Shown here piece after piece: positions 1 to 12,286 of a stretch of DNA of 64,000 nt. Location of the stretch: assembly GCA_028622995.1 (NCBI GenBank), contig JAJQJQ010000059.1:248001-312000 (forward strand). The letters run 5' to 3'. This DNA comes from Panagrolaimus kolymaensis (Eukaryota > Nematoda > Chromadorea > Rhabditida > Panagrolaimidae). Every line of letters begins with the position of its first letter. Positions within the stretch are counted from its first letter, which is position 1. Both the position numbers and the translations under genes were made by a program. The notes beneath the pieces were generated by a model. The model did no database searches and was not told the origin of the DNA. It saw only the letters and a list, made by a program, of their open reading frames with translations.

Positions 1-3000
1 AAAATTATAAATATTATCAAATTTAAAATATTTGAGACTGGTTCCATAAAGGATTAGCCATTCCAATATTTATGTTTTTAATTTTCTTTGCTTCATCGAT
101 TTTTTTGTCACTCGACCAATTAAAAGGAAGAGATAAAAACAAAAATTATAAATATTATCAAATTTAAAATATTTGAGACTGATTCCATAAAGGATTAGCC
201 ATTCCAATATTTATGTTTTTAATTTTCTTTGCTTCATCGATTTTTTTGTCACTTGACCAATTAAAAGGAAGAGATAAAAACAAAAATTATAAATATTATC
301 AAATTTAAAATATTTGAGACTGATTCCATAAAGGATTAGCCATTCCAAAATTTATGTTTTTAATTTTCTTTGCTTCATCGATTTTCTTGTCCCTCGACCA
401 GTTAAATGGAAGAGATAAAAACAAAAATTATAAATATTATCAAATTTAAAATATTTGAGACTGGTTCCATAAAGGATTAGCCATTCCAATATTTATGTTT
501 TTAATTTTCTTTGCTTCATCGATTTTTTTGCAACTCGACCAATTAAGTGAATAATGCGAAAACAAAAATTATAAATATTATCGAATTTAAAATATTTGAG
601 ACTGGTTCCATAAAGGATTAGCCATTACAAAATATATGTTTTTAATTTTCTTTGCTTCATCGATTTTTTTGTCACTTGACCAATTAAAAGGAAGAGATAA
701 AAACAAAAATTATAAATATTATCAAATTTAAAATATTTGAGACTGATTCCATAAAGGATTAGCCATTACAAAATATATGTTTTTAATTTTCTTTGCTTCA
801 TCGATTTTTTTGTCACTCGACCAATTAAAAGGAAGAGATAAAAACAAAAATTATAAATATTATCAAATTTAAAATATTTGAGACTGATTCCATAAAGGAT
901 TAGCCATTCCAATATTTATGTTTTTAATTTTCTTTGCTTCATCGATTTTTTTGTCACTTGACCAATTAAAAGGAAGAGATAAAAACAAAAATTATAAATA
1001 TTATCGAATTTAAAATATTTGAGACTGGTTCCATAAAGGATTAGCCATTACAAAATATATGTTTTTAATTTTCTTTGCTTCATCGATTTTCTTGTCCCTC
1101 GACCAGTTAAATGGAAGAGATAAAAACAAAAATTATAAATATTATCAAATTTAAAATATTTGAGACTGGTTCCATAAAGGATTAGCCATTCCAATATTTA
1201 TGTTTTTAATTTTCTTTGCTTCATCGATTTTTTTGCAACTCGACCAATTAAAAGGAAGAGATAAAAACAAAAATTATAAATATTATCAAATTTAAAATAT
1301 TTGAGACTGATTCCATAAAGGATTAGCCATTCCAATATTTATGTTTTTAATTTTCTTTGCTTCATCGATTTTTTTGTCACTTGACCAATTAAAAGGAAGA
1401 GATAAAAACAAAAATTATAAATATTATCAAATTTAAAATATTTGAGACTGATTCCATAAAGGATTAGCCATTCCAAAATTTATGTTTTTAATTTTCTTTG
1501 CTTCATCGATTTTCTTGTCCCTCGACCAGTTAAATGGAAGAGATAAAAACAAAAATTATAAATATTATCAAATTTAAAATATTTGAGACTGGTTCCATAA
1601 AGGATTAGCCATTCCAATATTTATGTTTTTAATTTTCTTTGCTTCATCGATTTTTTTGCAACTCGACCAATTAAGTGAATAATGCGAAAACAAAAATTAT
1701 AAATATTATCGAATTTAAAATATTTGAGACTGGTTCCATAAAGGATTAGCCATTACAAAATATATGTTTTTAATTTTCTTTGCTTCATCGATTTTCTTGT
1801 CCCTCGACCAGTTAAATGGAAGAGATAAAAACAAAAATTATAAATATTATCAAATTTAAAATATTTGAGACTGGTTCCATAAAGGATTAGCCATTCCAAT
1901 ATTTATGTTTTTAATTTTCTTTGCTTCATCGATTTTTTTGCAACTCGACCAATTAAGTGAATAATGCGAAAAGAAAAATTATAAATATTATCAAATTTAA
2001 AATATTTGAGACTGGTTCCATAAAGGATTAGCCATTCCAATATTTATGTTTTTAATTTTCTTTGCTTCATCGATTTTTTTGTCACTCGACCAATTAAAAG
2101 GAAGAGATAAAAACAAAAATTATAAATATTATCAAATTTAAAATATTTGAGACTGATTCCATAAAGGATTAGCCATTCCAATATTTATGTTTTTAATTTT
2201 CTTTGCTTCATCGATTTTTTTGTCACTTGACCAATTAAAAGGAAGAGATAAAAACAAAAATTATAAATATTATCAAATTTAAAATATTTGAGACTGATTC
2301 CATAAAGGATTAGCCATTCCAAAATTTATGTTTTTAATTTTCTTTGCTTCATCGATTTTCTTGTCCCTCGACCAGTTAAATGGAAGAGATAAAAACAAAA
2401 ATTATAAATATTATCAAATTTAAAATATTTGAGACTGGTTCCATAAAGGATTAGCCATTCCAATATTTATGTTTTTAATTTTCTTTGCTTCATCGATTTT
2501 TTTGCAACTCGACCAATTAAGTGAATAATGCGAAAACAAAAATTATAAATATTATCGAATTTAAAATATTTGAGACTGGTTCCATAAAGGATTAGCCATT
2601 ACAAAATATATGTTTTTAATTTTCTTTGCTTCATCGATTTTCTTGTCCCTCGACCAGTTAAATGGAAGAGATAAAAACAAAAATTATAAATATTATCAAA
2701 TTTAAAATATTTGAGACTGGTTCCATAAAGGATTAGCCATTCCAATATTTATGTTTTTAATTTTCTTTGCTTCATCGATTTTTTTGCAACTCGACCAATT
2801 AAGTGAATAATGCGAAAACAAAAATTATAAATATTATCGAATTTAAAATATTTGAGACTGGTTCCATAAAGGATTAGCCATTCCAAAATATATGTTTTTA
2901 ATTTTCTTTGCTTCATCGATTTTCTTGTCCCTCGACCAATTAAATGGAAGAGATAAAAACAAAAATTATAAATATTATCAAATTTAAAATATTTGAGACT

Positions 3001-3930
3001 GATTCCATAAAGGATTAGCCATTCCAATATTTATGTTTTTAATTTTCTTTGCTTCATCGATTTTTTTGTCACTCGACCAATTAAAAGGAAGAGATAAAAA
3101 CAAAAATTATAAATATTCTCAAATTTAAAATATTTGAGACTGGTTCCATAAAGGATTAGCCATTACAAAATATATGTTTTTAATTTTCTTTGCTTCATCG
3201 ATTTTTTTGTCACTCGACCAATTAAAAGGAAGAGATAAAAACAAAAATTATAAATATTATATAATTTAAAATATTTGAGACTGATTCCATAAAGGATTAG
3301 CCATTCCAATATTTATGTTTTTAATTTTCTTTGCTTCATCGATTTTTTTGTCACTCGACCAATTAAAAGGAAGAGATAAAAACAAAAATTATAAATATTC
3401 TCAAATTTAAAATATTTGAGACTGGTTCCATAAAGGATTAGCCATTACAAAATATATGTTTTTAATTTTCTTTGCTTCATCGATTTTTTTGTCACTCGAC
3501 CAATTAAAAGGAAGAGATAAAAACAAAAATTATAAATATTATATAATTTAAAATATTTGAGACTGATTCCATAAAAGATTAGCCATTCCAATATTTATGT
3601 TTTTAATTTTCTTTGCTTCATCGATTTTTTTGCAACTCGACCAATTAAGTGAATAATGCGAAAAGAAAAATTATAAATATTATCAAATTTAAAATATTTG
3701 AGACTGGTTCCATAAAGGATTAGCCATTACAAAATATATGTTTTTAATTTTCTTTGCTTCATCGATTTTTTTGTCACTTGACCAATTAAATGGAAGAGAT
3801 AAAAACAAAAATTATAAATATTATCAAATTTAAAATATTTGAGACTGATTCCATAAAGGATTAGCCATTCCAAAATTTATGTTTTTCATTTTCTTTGCTT
3901 CATCGATTTTTTTGAAATTCGACCAAATTA
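1..3930. repeat. 141-bp satellite array, about 28 monomers
   Basis: A 141-bp unit repeats head to tail from the first base to about 3930, where the last copy breaks off after CATCGATTTTTTTGAAATTCG. Each monomer holds a nearly invariant core (TTTGAGACTG[G/A]TTCC, then AAGGATTAGCCATT) and three variable sites. These are GGTTCC or GATTCC; CCAATATT, CCAAAATT or ACAAAATAT; and a tail of GTCACTCG, GTCACTTG, CTTGTCCCTCG or GCAACTCG, the last often followed by AAGTGAATAATGCG. Variant combinations recur in fixed order. The block of six monomers beginning near 1270 repeats 846 bp later, so there is higher-order structure. The left edge lies outside the window. Because 141 is divisible by 3, short reading frames run through several monomers without meaning. 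Confidence 0.97.
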
Positions 3931-4146
3931 ACTTTATTTTTATGCAATGCAAACGAAAGCTTGTTTCGTTGCACTTTTATTCAATTTTATGTTTATTTCT
4001 TCATTTATTTTTTCTTTTACCCAAGAAACATTTCGAAGCCTAGAACGAAATGACGAAATAAACAATGAAAATTACTAGGAATGAATAGTCTTTCGACGCG
4101 CTTTCGTTTTATTTCTTTGATTTGTATATATTTTTTCATTCTAGTT
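3931..4146 (+). promoter_or_regulatory. Upstream region and likely trans-splice acceptor of the FLYWCH gene
   Basis: This is unique sequence between the satellite edge and the first ATG. A U-rich tract ending in CATTCTAG (AG at 4143-4144) lies only 2 nt before the ATG at 4147. That is the arrangement of a nematode spliced-leader acceptor, and it supports the chosen start. No TATA-like element stands out. Confidence 0.45.
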
Positions 4147-6741
4147 ATGGTTTTACCTTTATGTTATATAAATCAAATTCGAAAGAGGCGCCAAAGAGGT
4201 CGGTTTTTTCTTTTTGTTTAAAATATATTTTTTTTCTTTTACAGATCTTGGTACGATTCCCGCTTCCAAATCTCGGAAGCCTAAACGTCATGTTCTAAAT
4301 CCATTGTTTGATAATTATTATAAGCCAAGTTTGTTTTTTTTTAAATATTTTTATTAAGTTTTTATTATTTAGGTAATATTGAACCAAGACCTGGTGGATA
4401 TAAAACTCGACGCAATGGACCTCTTAGTGCATCCCGTTCTAATGGTATGTCTTTTTACCAATTAATAATATCTCAATATTTTCCTAAATTGTTTTTTACA
4501 GAACTTTTTGGAGCACCATCAACTAAACGGCGAAGAAATACTATTGTAAGTCTTTCTTCTTTCATCTTAATCCTTCATTTTATTTTCTTGCGTTTTAGGA
4601 AGGCTCAAGTGATAATGATGGCTATTACAGTGATATCGAAGATTATGGAAACATCGACGAACCTATTATATCGACGCCTTTACAAAGTAAACAAAAAGTA
4701 AGTCTCTTTTTTTGAACTAAAATCTTTCCTCAAACAATAATTTGCATGAAAATAATTATGAAATTCATTTTTTAGCGTGTTAGTGCTTCCAACAATGCGA
4801 ATGATCATCCACTTGCTTCGTCATTTCCTACTCCCCGACGTGTTCCACCTATTCAAAGAACTTATTCTTCATTAATCGCTGATCAAATACTTGCGGAAGA
4901 AAAGGTATGTAATTTTTCTTTTTCCTTTTCGATTATTGGATTTATTTTGTTTCACTTTTTAGGAACGTGAACTCAAACAACAACGCGAAAAATCTGGTAG
5001 CGATATGGAAAACAATGAAAATGAAATCGCAGACGATGATGAACAATTTGAAAACAATAGTAATGAAAATTCAGAGGATGAAGAACAACACTCTTTAACT
5101 GATGAATCGGAAGATGTAAGTTTATTTTTACTTTCTACAAATAAATATTTCGGTAAATTCAAAGTTCGAACATGCAAAACGTCATAACTTTTACATAGTC
5201 TTAAAATTCTTTTTTAGGATGATATTGTCTTTGATAATGATATGAATGGACAAGGTGATTGTAAATCAATTAAATCTTCAACATCAGGTGAATCATCATC
5301 AAGTAACCCTTTTTCATCAACTGATCCATTCTCATCAAGTAGTGGATCTTCATCATCAAATCAAAGTAGCGATTCAGCTGTAAGTTTTGCAAAGCATATT
5401 TTGAAATTTCTGTTATTATATTCCTGCTTTTTAGGTATCTTTACTGGGTGCCCTCTACAGACCAGAAATTATTAGTGTTAATATTGCTTCGAATCTTATA
5501 TTCAATCAGGTATGGTTATTATATTGACGGGGAATGATAAAGTTGTTATTTTAGGAAGATGATGAACAAAGTGAATTAAGTGGATATGCAATGACGGATG
5601 AGGAATCTCTCGATGCATTATCGGAATTTAGTGATTTTGAATACGATAATGTACGTTTTATGTGTTATAAATTACAAGCATTTGTTATTTGATTTTTTAG
5701 ATTAGAGATTATAAGAATACTGACTGTACAACACGAAAGTGGATTGAATGTTTTGAGAAAATTGAGTCTTTAGAAAATTATGTTTCATCTTTTTGGTATG
5801 CTTTTAATGGTAATTCGCTGTAATTATGTATTTTTTCGATTTTTTAGGCCTAAAGTTAAGGAATTGAATGATAAACGAAGTGAAATGATTTATGTTTTCA
5901 ACAAACAATTAAGAAAACCTCGAAGCTTCTCAAATACAGATGTCTTTTATTTTAATGCCAGGATTGCAACAATTGAATCAAATCTAAATATTCTTGTTCC
6001 AGCAATTACAAATTTACAAGTTCATTTCATCAAAGATTCAAATCCTAAGATGGTGATGTTTCGTGGTTACAAATATTCCAAAGTTCCTGATGAACCTAAA
6101 GTCTATAGCTGCACATATGATACAGATCCTCTCGATCTATGCTTTGGACCAGGATATGGTTGTAGGGCAGAACTTATCCTTGATGAAAAAGGATTTCTTC
6201 AACCTCGAAGCTCCATCCTACACTATCATAATCGTGTTGAAGACGTATGTATTTTTTTAAAACTTTTATTTTATTTATTAAGTCAACTTTTTTATATTAT
6301 TTTCAGGTTGGTCCAACTCTTGATGCACCTAAATCTGAAAGATCTGTGCTTGGGCGAATAACTTCTGAAGGAGATGAACCTGGAAATCGTGGGAAAATGA
6401 ACAAATTTCTTAAAGAAAAGTTAAATGATTCTATGAATTACAAGTAATCTGCTTTTAAGTGATTTTAATCTCTATTTTGGTTTTTTAGTGTGGCAATTCA
6501 AGAAGCTAAACTTCATTATGAAAATATCCATGATTATGTTGAAAAGTTGAAAGTGATAAATCATGGTGAGCTGGAAGAAGGTTAGTTAAATTTAAAAAAT
6601 ACAATATATTTGTGCATTTCTTTTAACTTTTGCTATTTTTCAGCTGATTTAAATTACTTTAACTCGTTTAAAGAATGGATGGATTTCTTTTTGTTTCATG
6701 TAAGAATTGTAAATGTAACAAAATTGGATGAAATGAAATAA
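4147..6741 (+). CDS. FLYWCH-type zinc-finger protein, 15 exons, 594 aa
   Basis: Exons: 4147-4198, 4245-4328, 4373-4444, 4502-4545, 4599-4697, 4776-4904, 4963-5115, 5218-5379, 5435-5509, 5555-5650, 5701-5795, 5848-6244, 6307-6443, 6489-6580, 6644-6741. All joins keep frame, and every intron has a GT donor and a TTTAG or TTTCAG acceptor. The N-terminus is basic (RKRRQR, TKRRRN). Residues about 190-330 are Ser/Asp/Glu-rich. Residues about 415-482 fit a FLYWCH finger: RGYKYSK, then VYSC (C442), YGC (C459), RAELILDEKG and HYH (H479, H481). FLYWCH fingers bind DNA and occur in nematode transcription regulators and Mutator-like transposases. No transposase domain is visible, so a nuclear DNA-binding role is inferred. 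An extra Cys (452) lies in the loop. An AATAAA follows at about 6763. Confidence 0.75.
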
Positions 6742-7547
6742 TTTTTTGTATTATTTATTGTCAATAAATTTATTGTTACTGTTTGTCTTTGCTTTTATAT
6801 GTCCGAAAAAGTTTTTGAAATTTTCTGTTTATAATCCAAAGAAAAGGATAAGTATAATATCCTATTTAGTTTTAAAATTATCAAAGTGGCTTTACTTTAG
6901 CTAGCCCAATGAGCATGTTCATAGAAGAAATGGGCATCAACGGGCCAAAAGACAGTAGGCATTAGCTAATTGTTACTCTTTTCACAAACAACAAGCAACC
7001 TGTATTTTAAAAAGGCAGATGCAAAGCGTTACCTTTAAGGCTGACGTTTCCTTTGTTGTTTCAAAACAAAGTAAAGGGATGGCTTTGTTTCGCCAAAAAT
7101 AAAAGAAAGTTGAGCAGAAAACTAAACAAATGGCAATAATAATAACAATATGATAACAAGGAGAACAAAGTTTTAGGGATGGGCATGAGAGTAATTTGAC
7201 AAGCAAGGGTTGTTTCATACGAGACCATGTAAAGCACTTATTTGAATCATTCGAGTTGTTCTAAACACAAATAAGTCTGTGGTTGCTGAAATAATATATT
7301 TTGATGCATTTTTCTTTATTGTCTGAGTCACATCAGTTATCGCAAACATTTATTCAAAACAAACTTTATTAATTATACTAACAAACAAAAAAGTTACGAA
7401 ACAAAGAAAATATTTATGAAAAACACTTATTTCAACAATCCATAAATCAAAAATAACGATCAAAAACAAGAAAGAACCTGAAAAATAAATAATATTTTAA
7501 AATGTTTCAAATAATAGAATAAAGCTTACTTTTAAATTTAGTAAAAA
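6742..7547. other. Convergent intergenic spacer
   Basis: This spacer lies between the 3' ends of the FLYWCH gene (plus) and kinase A (minus). It holds AATAAA near 6763 for the former and, on the minus strand, AATAAA at about 7365-7370 for the latter. A slightly GC-richer stretch at 6895-7240 shows no convincing exon on either strand. Confidence 0.5.
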
Positions 7548-8917
7548 TTATAAATATCTAGAACATGCATCACCAGCAGCAGTTGGAATTTGTATTCTTT
7601 TTCTTTTGGTTGATATACCTTCTTCTGCTTGCCCTCGAGTTCTTCTATTGAATATTTCAAGAGTATAAGGATTATACATATTAAAAGGAAAAGAAGCAAT
7701 TGAAATTTCTAATAGAGTTTTTAAATATTTAATATTTGGAATTCTTATCGAAGTTTTTTCAAGTAATGTTCCTTTGTTAACAGCCATTCGAACAATACCC
7801 CTATCATCTTTTTTTGGATCATTTTCAACATAACCAGGTTTGAATGATGGAATTTGAGAAACTTCTTTGAAAAAAACATGCATACTTATTTTTCTGATTC
7901 GATTTGAAGGCTTGATTTTCATTAGATCATGAACATATTTATCAGCAGCTTCATTTCCAGTTTTAATCGTTTTTGCTAGTAAAGGACCAATCAAAGGAAT
8001 AACATGTCGAAAAACCAATTCTTCAGTTATCAAATGAGTCACGACAACACCATAAGACCATAAATCAGAAGCCAATCCAGCTTTAATACCCATAAATACT
8101 TCAGGAGCTTGAAAACACATTGAACCTTGAGGAAGCTTTTCTTTTTTCTCTATTTTTCTTTTTCTCTTTCCTTTTTCTTTTTGTTCAATCAATCGTGAAT
8201 TGTTAAAATCGAAGAGTCGTGCATGTCCTTCGTGAGTCAAAGCGATATTATCAGTTTTGAGATCGCTGAAAAAAATAAAGTTTAGAAAACAAAATTCATA
8301 AAAAAAAAAGCTCACCCATGAGTTAATTTGTTTTTATGAAGAAATTCCAGACCACGTGCAATTTGCCAAAGAATAGTTCGTTTTGCTTCAAATGAAATCG
8401 TTGACTTTTCTTCAACCAGATGATACCATAAAGTTCCACCACCAACATATTGCATAAGTATAATCCATTCTGATCGATAATTAAATCCACTAAAAAGCAG
8501 CTTTGGAAAATATCGAGATCCTTCACCATCGAGAGAGAGAACACGAACTTCAGCTTCAATATCTTCGGCTGTTGCTTCGTCTTTATAAAATTTTTGAACA
8601 AATGTTGGAGGACTTCGATCGACGTCGGATGTGTAAACATGACCAAAGGAACCACAACCCAAATATTCTTTTTCATCCGCTCTATATATAAAGCGAGAAC
8701 ACATTCGTATGATTAGCTTGCTAAAAAACGTTTAGAATTATTTTTTTTTTCTCATGATAATATTTATTATTAACAATATTGTTTGGAAAAACTTTCTGAA
8801 AGTTTTCAAAGTTTTTTTGTTGATATAAGCTTACTGTTGGTTGTCTGTCGCTGTTGGTATACATTTCCACCATTTATTTCCATGATCTTCAAAAAATTTC
8901 TTCGAAGGATTATTCAT
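7548..8917 (-). CDS. Divergent protein kinase, copy A (401 aa)
   Basis: Three exons on the minus strand: 8917-8835, 8720-8316, 8265-7548. Joins are in frame (CA|C, then GG|C inside the catalytic loop). The Gly loop GCGSFGHVY is at residues 49-57, with beta-3 Lys71 (VQK) and helix-C Glu85 (EAEV). The catalytic loop reads H162-G-D-L-K-T-D-N, so the usual HRD Arg is Gly. The metal-binding motif is D182-F-N instead of DFG. A Lys/Arg/Glu-rich stretch (residues 190-206) fills the activation loop before APE (216-218) and DLWSYG (230-235). Asp164, Asn169, Asp182 and Lys71 are present, so activity is possible. The family is not assigned. The N-terminus carries NKWWKC, shared with the two paralogues. 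The C-terminal tail is basic. The protein is probably cytoplasmic or nuclear, with no signal peptide. Confidence 0.85.
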
Positions 8918-9290
8918 TTCGTCGAAAGCGTAAAAATGCAATTTGATGGATTTTGTTTGTTGTACAAAAATGGGGCAAAAGAAGAGAGAAAATTTAATGT
9001 ATTTTTTTTTGTCATCTTTCAAAATAAATTTGAATACTTAAGATGTCTTTTTTATTGTCGACTGCTTTTAATACTCCTCTACCAATCAAGTAAGGTCTAA
9101 TTTGAAAAATATATTTTAAAGTATTAATTAAATTAGTTAAAACAATTTTTCCAACCGAAAAAATTTAATATTTTCAAAGCAAATCTAAAAAACTTTATCG
9201 CAAGAATTCTTATAAGTGGCGTAAAAGAAAAAATCAACTGCAAATGTCCATGATCATTCACCAACTTGAAATGAAGAAAAAACATTTTAA
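7548..9290 (-). repeat. Inverted duplicate of the kinase C locus (arm 1)
   Basis: The whole of kinase A plus about 370 bp upstream of its ATG matches, in opposite orientation, 29640-31801 around kinase C. Upstream matches include the tracts TTAGTTAAAACA..TTTTTCCAACCG and AAGTGGCGTAAAAGAAA. The match fades beyond about 9290. Shared upstream DNA implies that promoters were copied together with the gene. Confidence 0.85.
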
Positions 9291-10232
9291 AATATAAAAC
9301 TTTAGATCTTTTAACTGATATATTTATTTTTTTTAATCATTTTATACTTTATTTTTATTTTAACTTCTTGTTTTTTAAGTTTTGAAATACTTTATTGGTT
9401 AAGTGCTTTATTTTTTTTATATTATAAAAGTTATGTTACTATTGTATTTTTGTATTGAAAAAACTGTTGTTTTGAATATGAATTTTTATATAAAAAACCT
9501 TGCATTTTGATTATTTATTAATTGTATTAAAAAAAATGGCAAAATTTTTCTTTTCGAAATTTGAAACACTCATTGGTTGTGAAACTTTTTTTGCTGATAA
9601 AAATGTTGTTTTCACATAATTTTTTGAATTCTATTACGATACGATGCATCGCTTGGTTGCAATCCCAAAATAAAAATAAATGAATCCCTTTCCATAGCTT
9701 TTTTGGAATGAATTAAATGTTGTTAAAAATAGAGTTTGCTGTTAATAATATTTATTTCCATTGCTCATATTTAGAATATTAAAACCAATATCGAGTAAAA
9801 GATTAAAGTTTTGTTTAAAGTAAAAAGTTGAAATAACTTTTAACGTTGAACAAAAATATCAATAGAAGCGAAACAGAGAGAGCTTTTACAATTTAGAAAT
9901 TTTGGTTGATTATAAATTTATGTTAATTGAAAAACAACATTTCGCGATGTTAACAAAACCTCGAAAGCCATCATCCGTTACGGCATTCAAGCTGAACCTT
10001 TTTGTGTCGTTTTTTTGTTGCTAAATTGTTTATGTAGTCGAATTGAATTTTATAATTAAATACTTTATCAAAATAAAACTAAAAACAATGATGACTTTTC
10101 TAATTGTTAAAAAAGATGCTCCCAAATTTGTAACTTTGATACTTTGGATGAAAAAATAATTGCTTTTTCTTAATTTAACAGAACAATTATGGTTGCAATG
10201 TTGTCGAAAATTTAATTAAAAAATATTAGCAA
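9291..10232. other. AT-rich intergenic stretch, no feature seen
   Basis: No exon-like frame, RNA gene or repeat boundary is recognisable here. It separates the kinase A upstream region from the left 1.45-kb inverted repeat. Confidence 0.4.
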
Positions 10233-11685
10233 GATTCCTCATTATTTTTTTTTCCTATGGATATTGCAAAGCATTTTTTTATGCGGAATCTAACCACGAT
10301 TTATTGTTTCATCAAGAAAAAACTGAAATAATTTTTTTATGTGGAAAAAGAGCAACAAAACCACCCAATTTATGGATCCCACGTTTGCATAAAATTTCGT
10401 ATTTTTGTTTTTGGTTATCCAAAAATATACCAAATTTAAGGATTTTCTAATTTCCTGTTTGTTAAACGATTCTTTATTCATCTTTTTAATGGATTTTCAC
10501 TTTTTTTGATGGAAAAACCGTTATCAACGAAGTCCACATGACTTCAAAAGCTTTTAAGGATTACTGTTAGTAAATATTTTTTACCTTTTTTGAACGAATT
10601 ATTCGGATTGCAATTTAATCTAATTTTTAATGATTTATGAATATTTTCAATTTATATTGTCTTTCAATTCTCAATTATTTTTAAATTAATGCCATTCAAG
10701 GTGTTGTTGCTTCAAAGGTGTTTTACGGTTACTGTATTTTAAAATTTTACTTTTTGCTGTTTTTTTCGATAAAATTTCGATGGAATTTATTAAAATATGG
10801 ATTCCATAGTTTTTGACATGAAGAATTCAAATAAAAATGTTCTTGGAAAAGCTGATAATCATTTTTGGTAGTTATTTTCTTCCATGGATTCAGAGTTTTC
10901 ATGACCTTCGAAGAAATTAACTTTCACACATTTTTCGATTTTTTTGCACAATTTTTGGAGTTTGATTATAAAAATATTTCTACCAAATGTGTTGGACATG
11001 AACGAACTTAATCTTCATGATCCAAATCTTCTCAAGTTTTTTCTAAAAACAAAAAAAATTATTCAGCTAATTTATGATTGGTGAAGGAAGATTGAAGCCT
11101 TCGTAGCTTAAAGTTATCTAATCTTTATTTTCTTTTTAATTTTCTTGCATGTTTTCCACTTATCATAATAATTATTGAAGAAATATCAAATAAAAAAGCT
11201 ATTTCGTTGTTTCTCAATTCATTGCTTCAAGGTCATCGAAGCCTCTCTTTTTTTTGTTGTTGCATTTTTGGTTGAAAACTTTTTGTTGGAGATTTTAAAA
11301 TTATTTTATCGATACTTATAACTTACAAATGTTTTGTATTTGTTTATTAACGAGTCAGAAATATTTATCTTTCTAATCTTTAATTATTTCTTCAATGAAT
11401 TATGTTTACAAGTCTCTCATATTTTGGCCCCAAATTTCTTAGAATTGTCTCTTTTTTGATGCAATAAATTATGTGAAACATTAATGTTGCATGTTTGCAT
11501 ATTAGTAAATTATTTTTTGCAGATTAGAAAGTTGTCAATCAATCCAAAAATTTCATAGAAAGTTGAATGGCGATCAAGAAAAAAGTTTCTTTTTTTTTCA
11601 CAAGCATTTTTCCCTTTAGCATTTTTGTTGCATGTCAACTGCTTTTTTTGTTTTGAAGCTTTTGAATCATAAAAAACTGCTGCAA
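10233..11685 (+). repeat. Left arm of a 1.45-kb inverted repeat
   Basis: The reverse complement of 16010-17461 matches this segment at an eye-estimated 85-92 percent. The outer end begins GATTCCTCATT and its partner ends AATGAGGAATC. Inside, matching tracts include GGATATT.CAAAGCATTTTT, GAGCAACAAAACCA and TTCAATTTTTGGCAC-like blocks in the same order. The inner end fades near AAAACTGCTGC. There is no target-site duplication that I can define. The arms may be terminal inverted repeats of a large element of about 7.2 kb or a segmental inverted duplication. Confidence 0.85.
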
Positions 11686-12286
11686 TGCGATATACTTCAA
11701 CGATTCTAATAAAAGCATTGCAATCAACATTATTTTTTGAATTTAAAAAGCTTTATTTATAAAATATTTATTTTTCAATAACAAATTCAAAAACATTAGT
11801 AATACAAAAGAAATAATTCAAAGAATAAATGGTAAACTTAGTAAAAAGCTTCTCCGCCACGTCAAGGCGTTTACCATGGAGAAGGTTAGATGAAGAAAAA
11901 ACCTGAAAAAAAAAATGAAAATTTTTGAAAAAGAATTGAACTTTCAACCTTCCTCCCAACAATCGTCTGCTTTCCCACTGCTTCATAACGGGCAAAATAT
12001 TTGAATTAAAAAAATGCTCATTCCTCAACACTTTTTTTTTCTAAAAACAAATTATAAAATGAGAAAATTTCAAAAAGTCTTTTTGAAACTTCCTCATATC
12101 CTAATTTGCTTTTAGACACAGTGTTTGGATAATAAATATTTATTACAAAATCAAATTAATACATGAAACAAAGGGATGATAAAAAAAAATAGAGTTATTA
12201 TAGTTTTAAAGTTCTTCATCCTATATCATTATTCACAATAAAAACACTTCAGCCATCACATCGCAATTCCTTCTTTTCAAACATTT
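11686..12286. other. 3' flank of the PDZ gene
   Basis: This AT-rich segment lies between the inverted repeat and the last exon of the PDZ gene. An 87-codon minus frame at 11768-12031 is Phe-rich and lacks splice context, so it is not called. TTTATT tracts near 12137 could supply a minus-strand AATAAA. Confidence 0.4.

Noticed and set aside
2749..3027. 92-residue minus-strand frame in the satellite
   Set aside because: The monomer length is a multiple of 3, so frames run through several copies by chance; no splice or start context.
1..3930. CRISPR-like regular spacing
   Set aside because: The whole 141-bp unit is conserved; there are no unique spacers, and the sequence is eukaryotic.
10290..10481. 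63-residue minus frame (YFWITKNKNTKFYANVGS)
   Set aside because: Lies in the inverted-repeat arm; the partner copy is only partly open and there is no gene structure.
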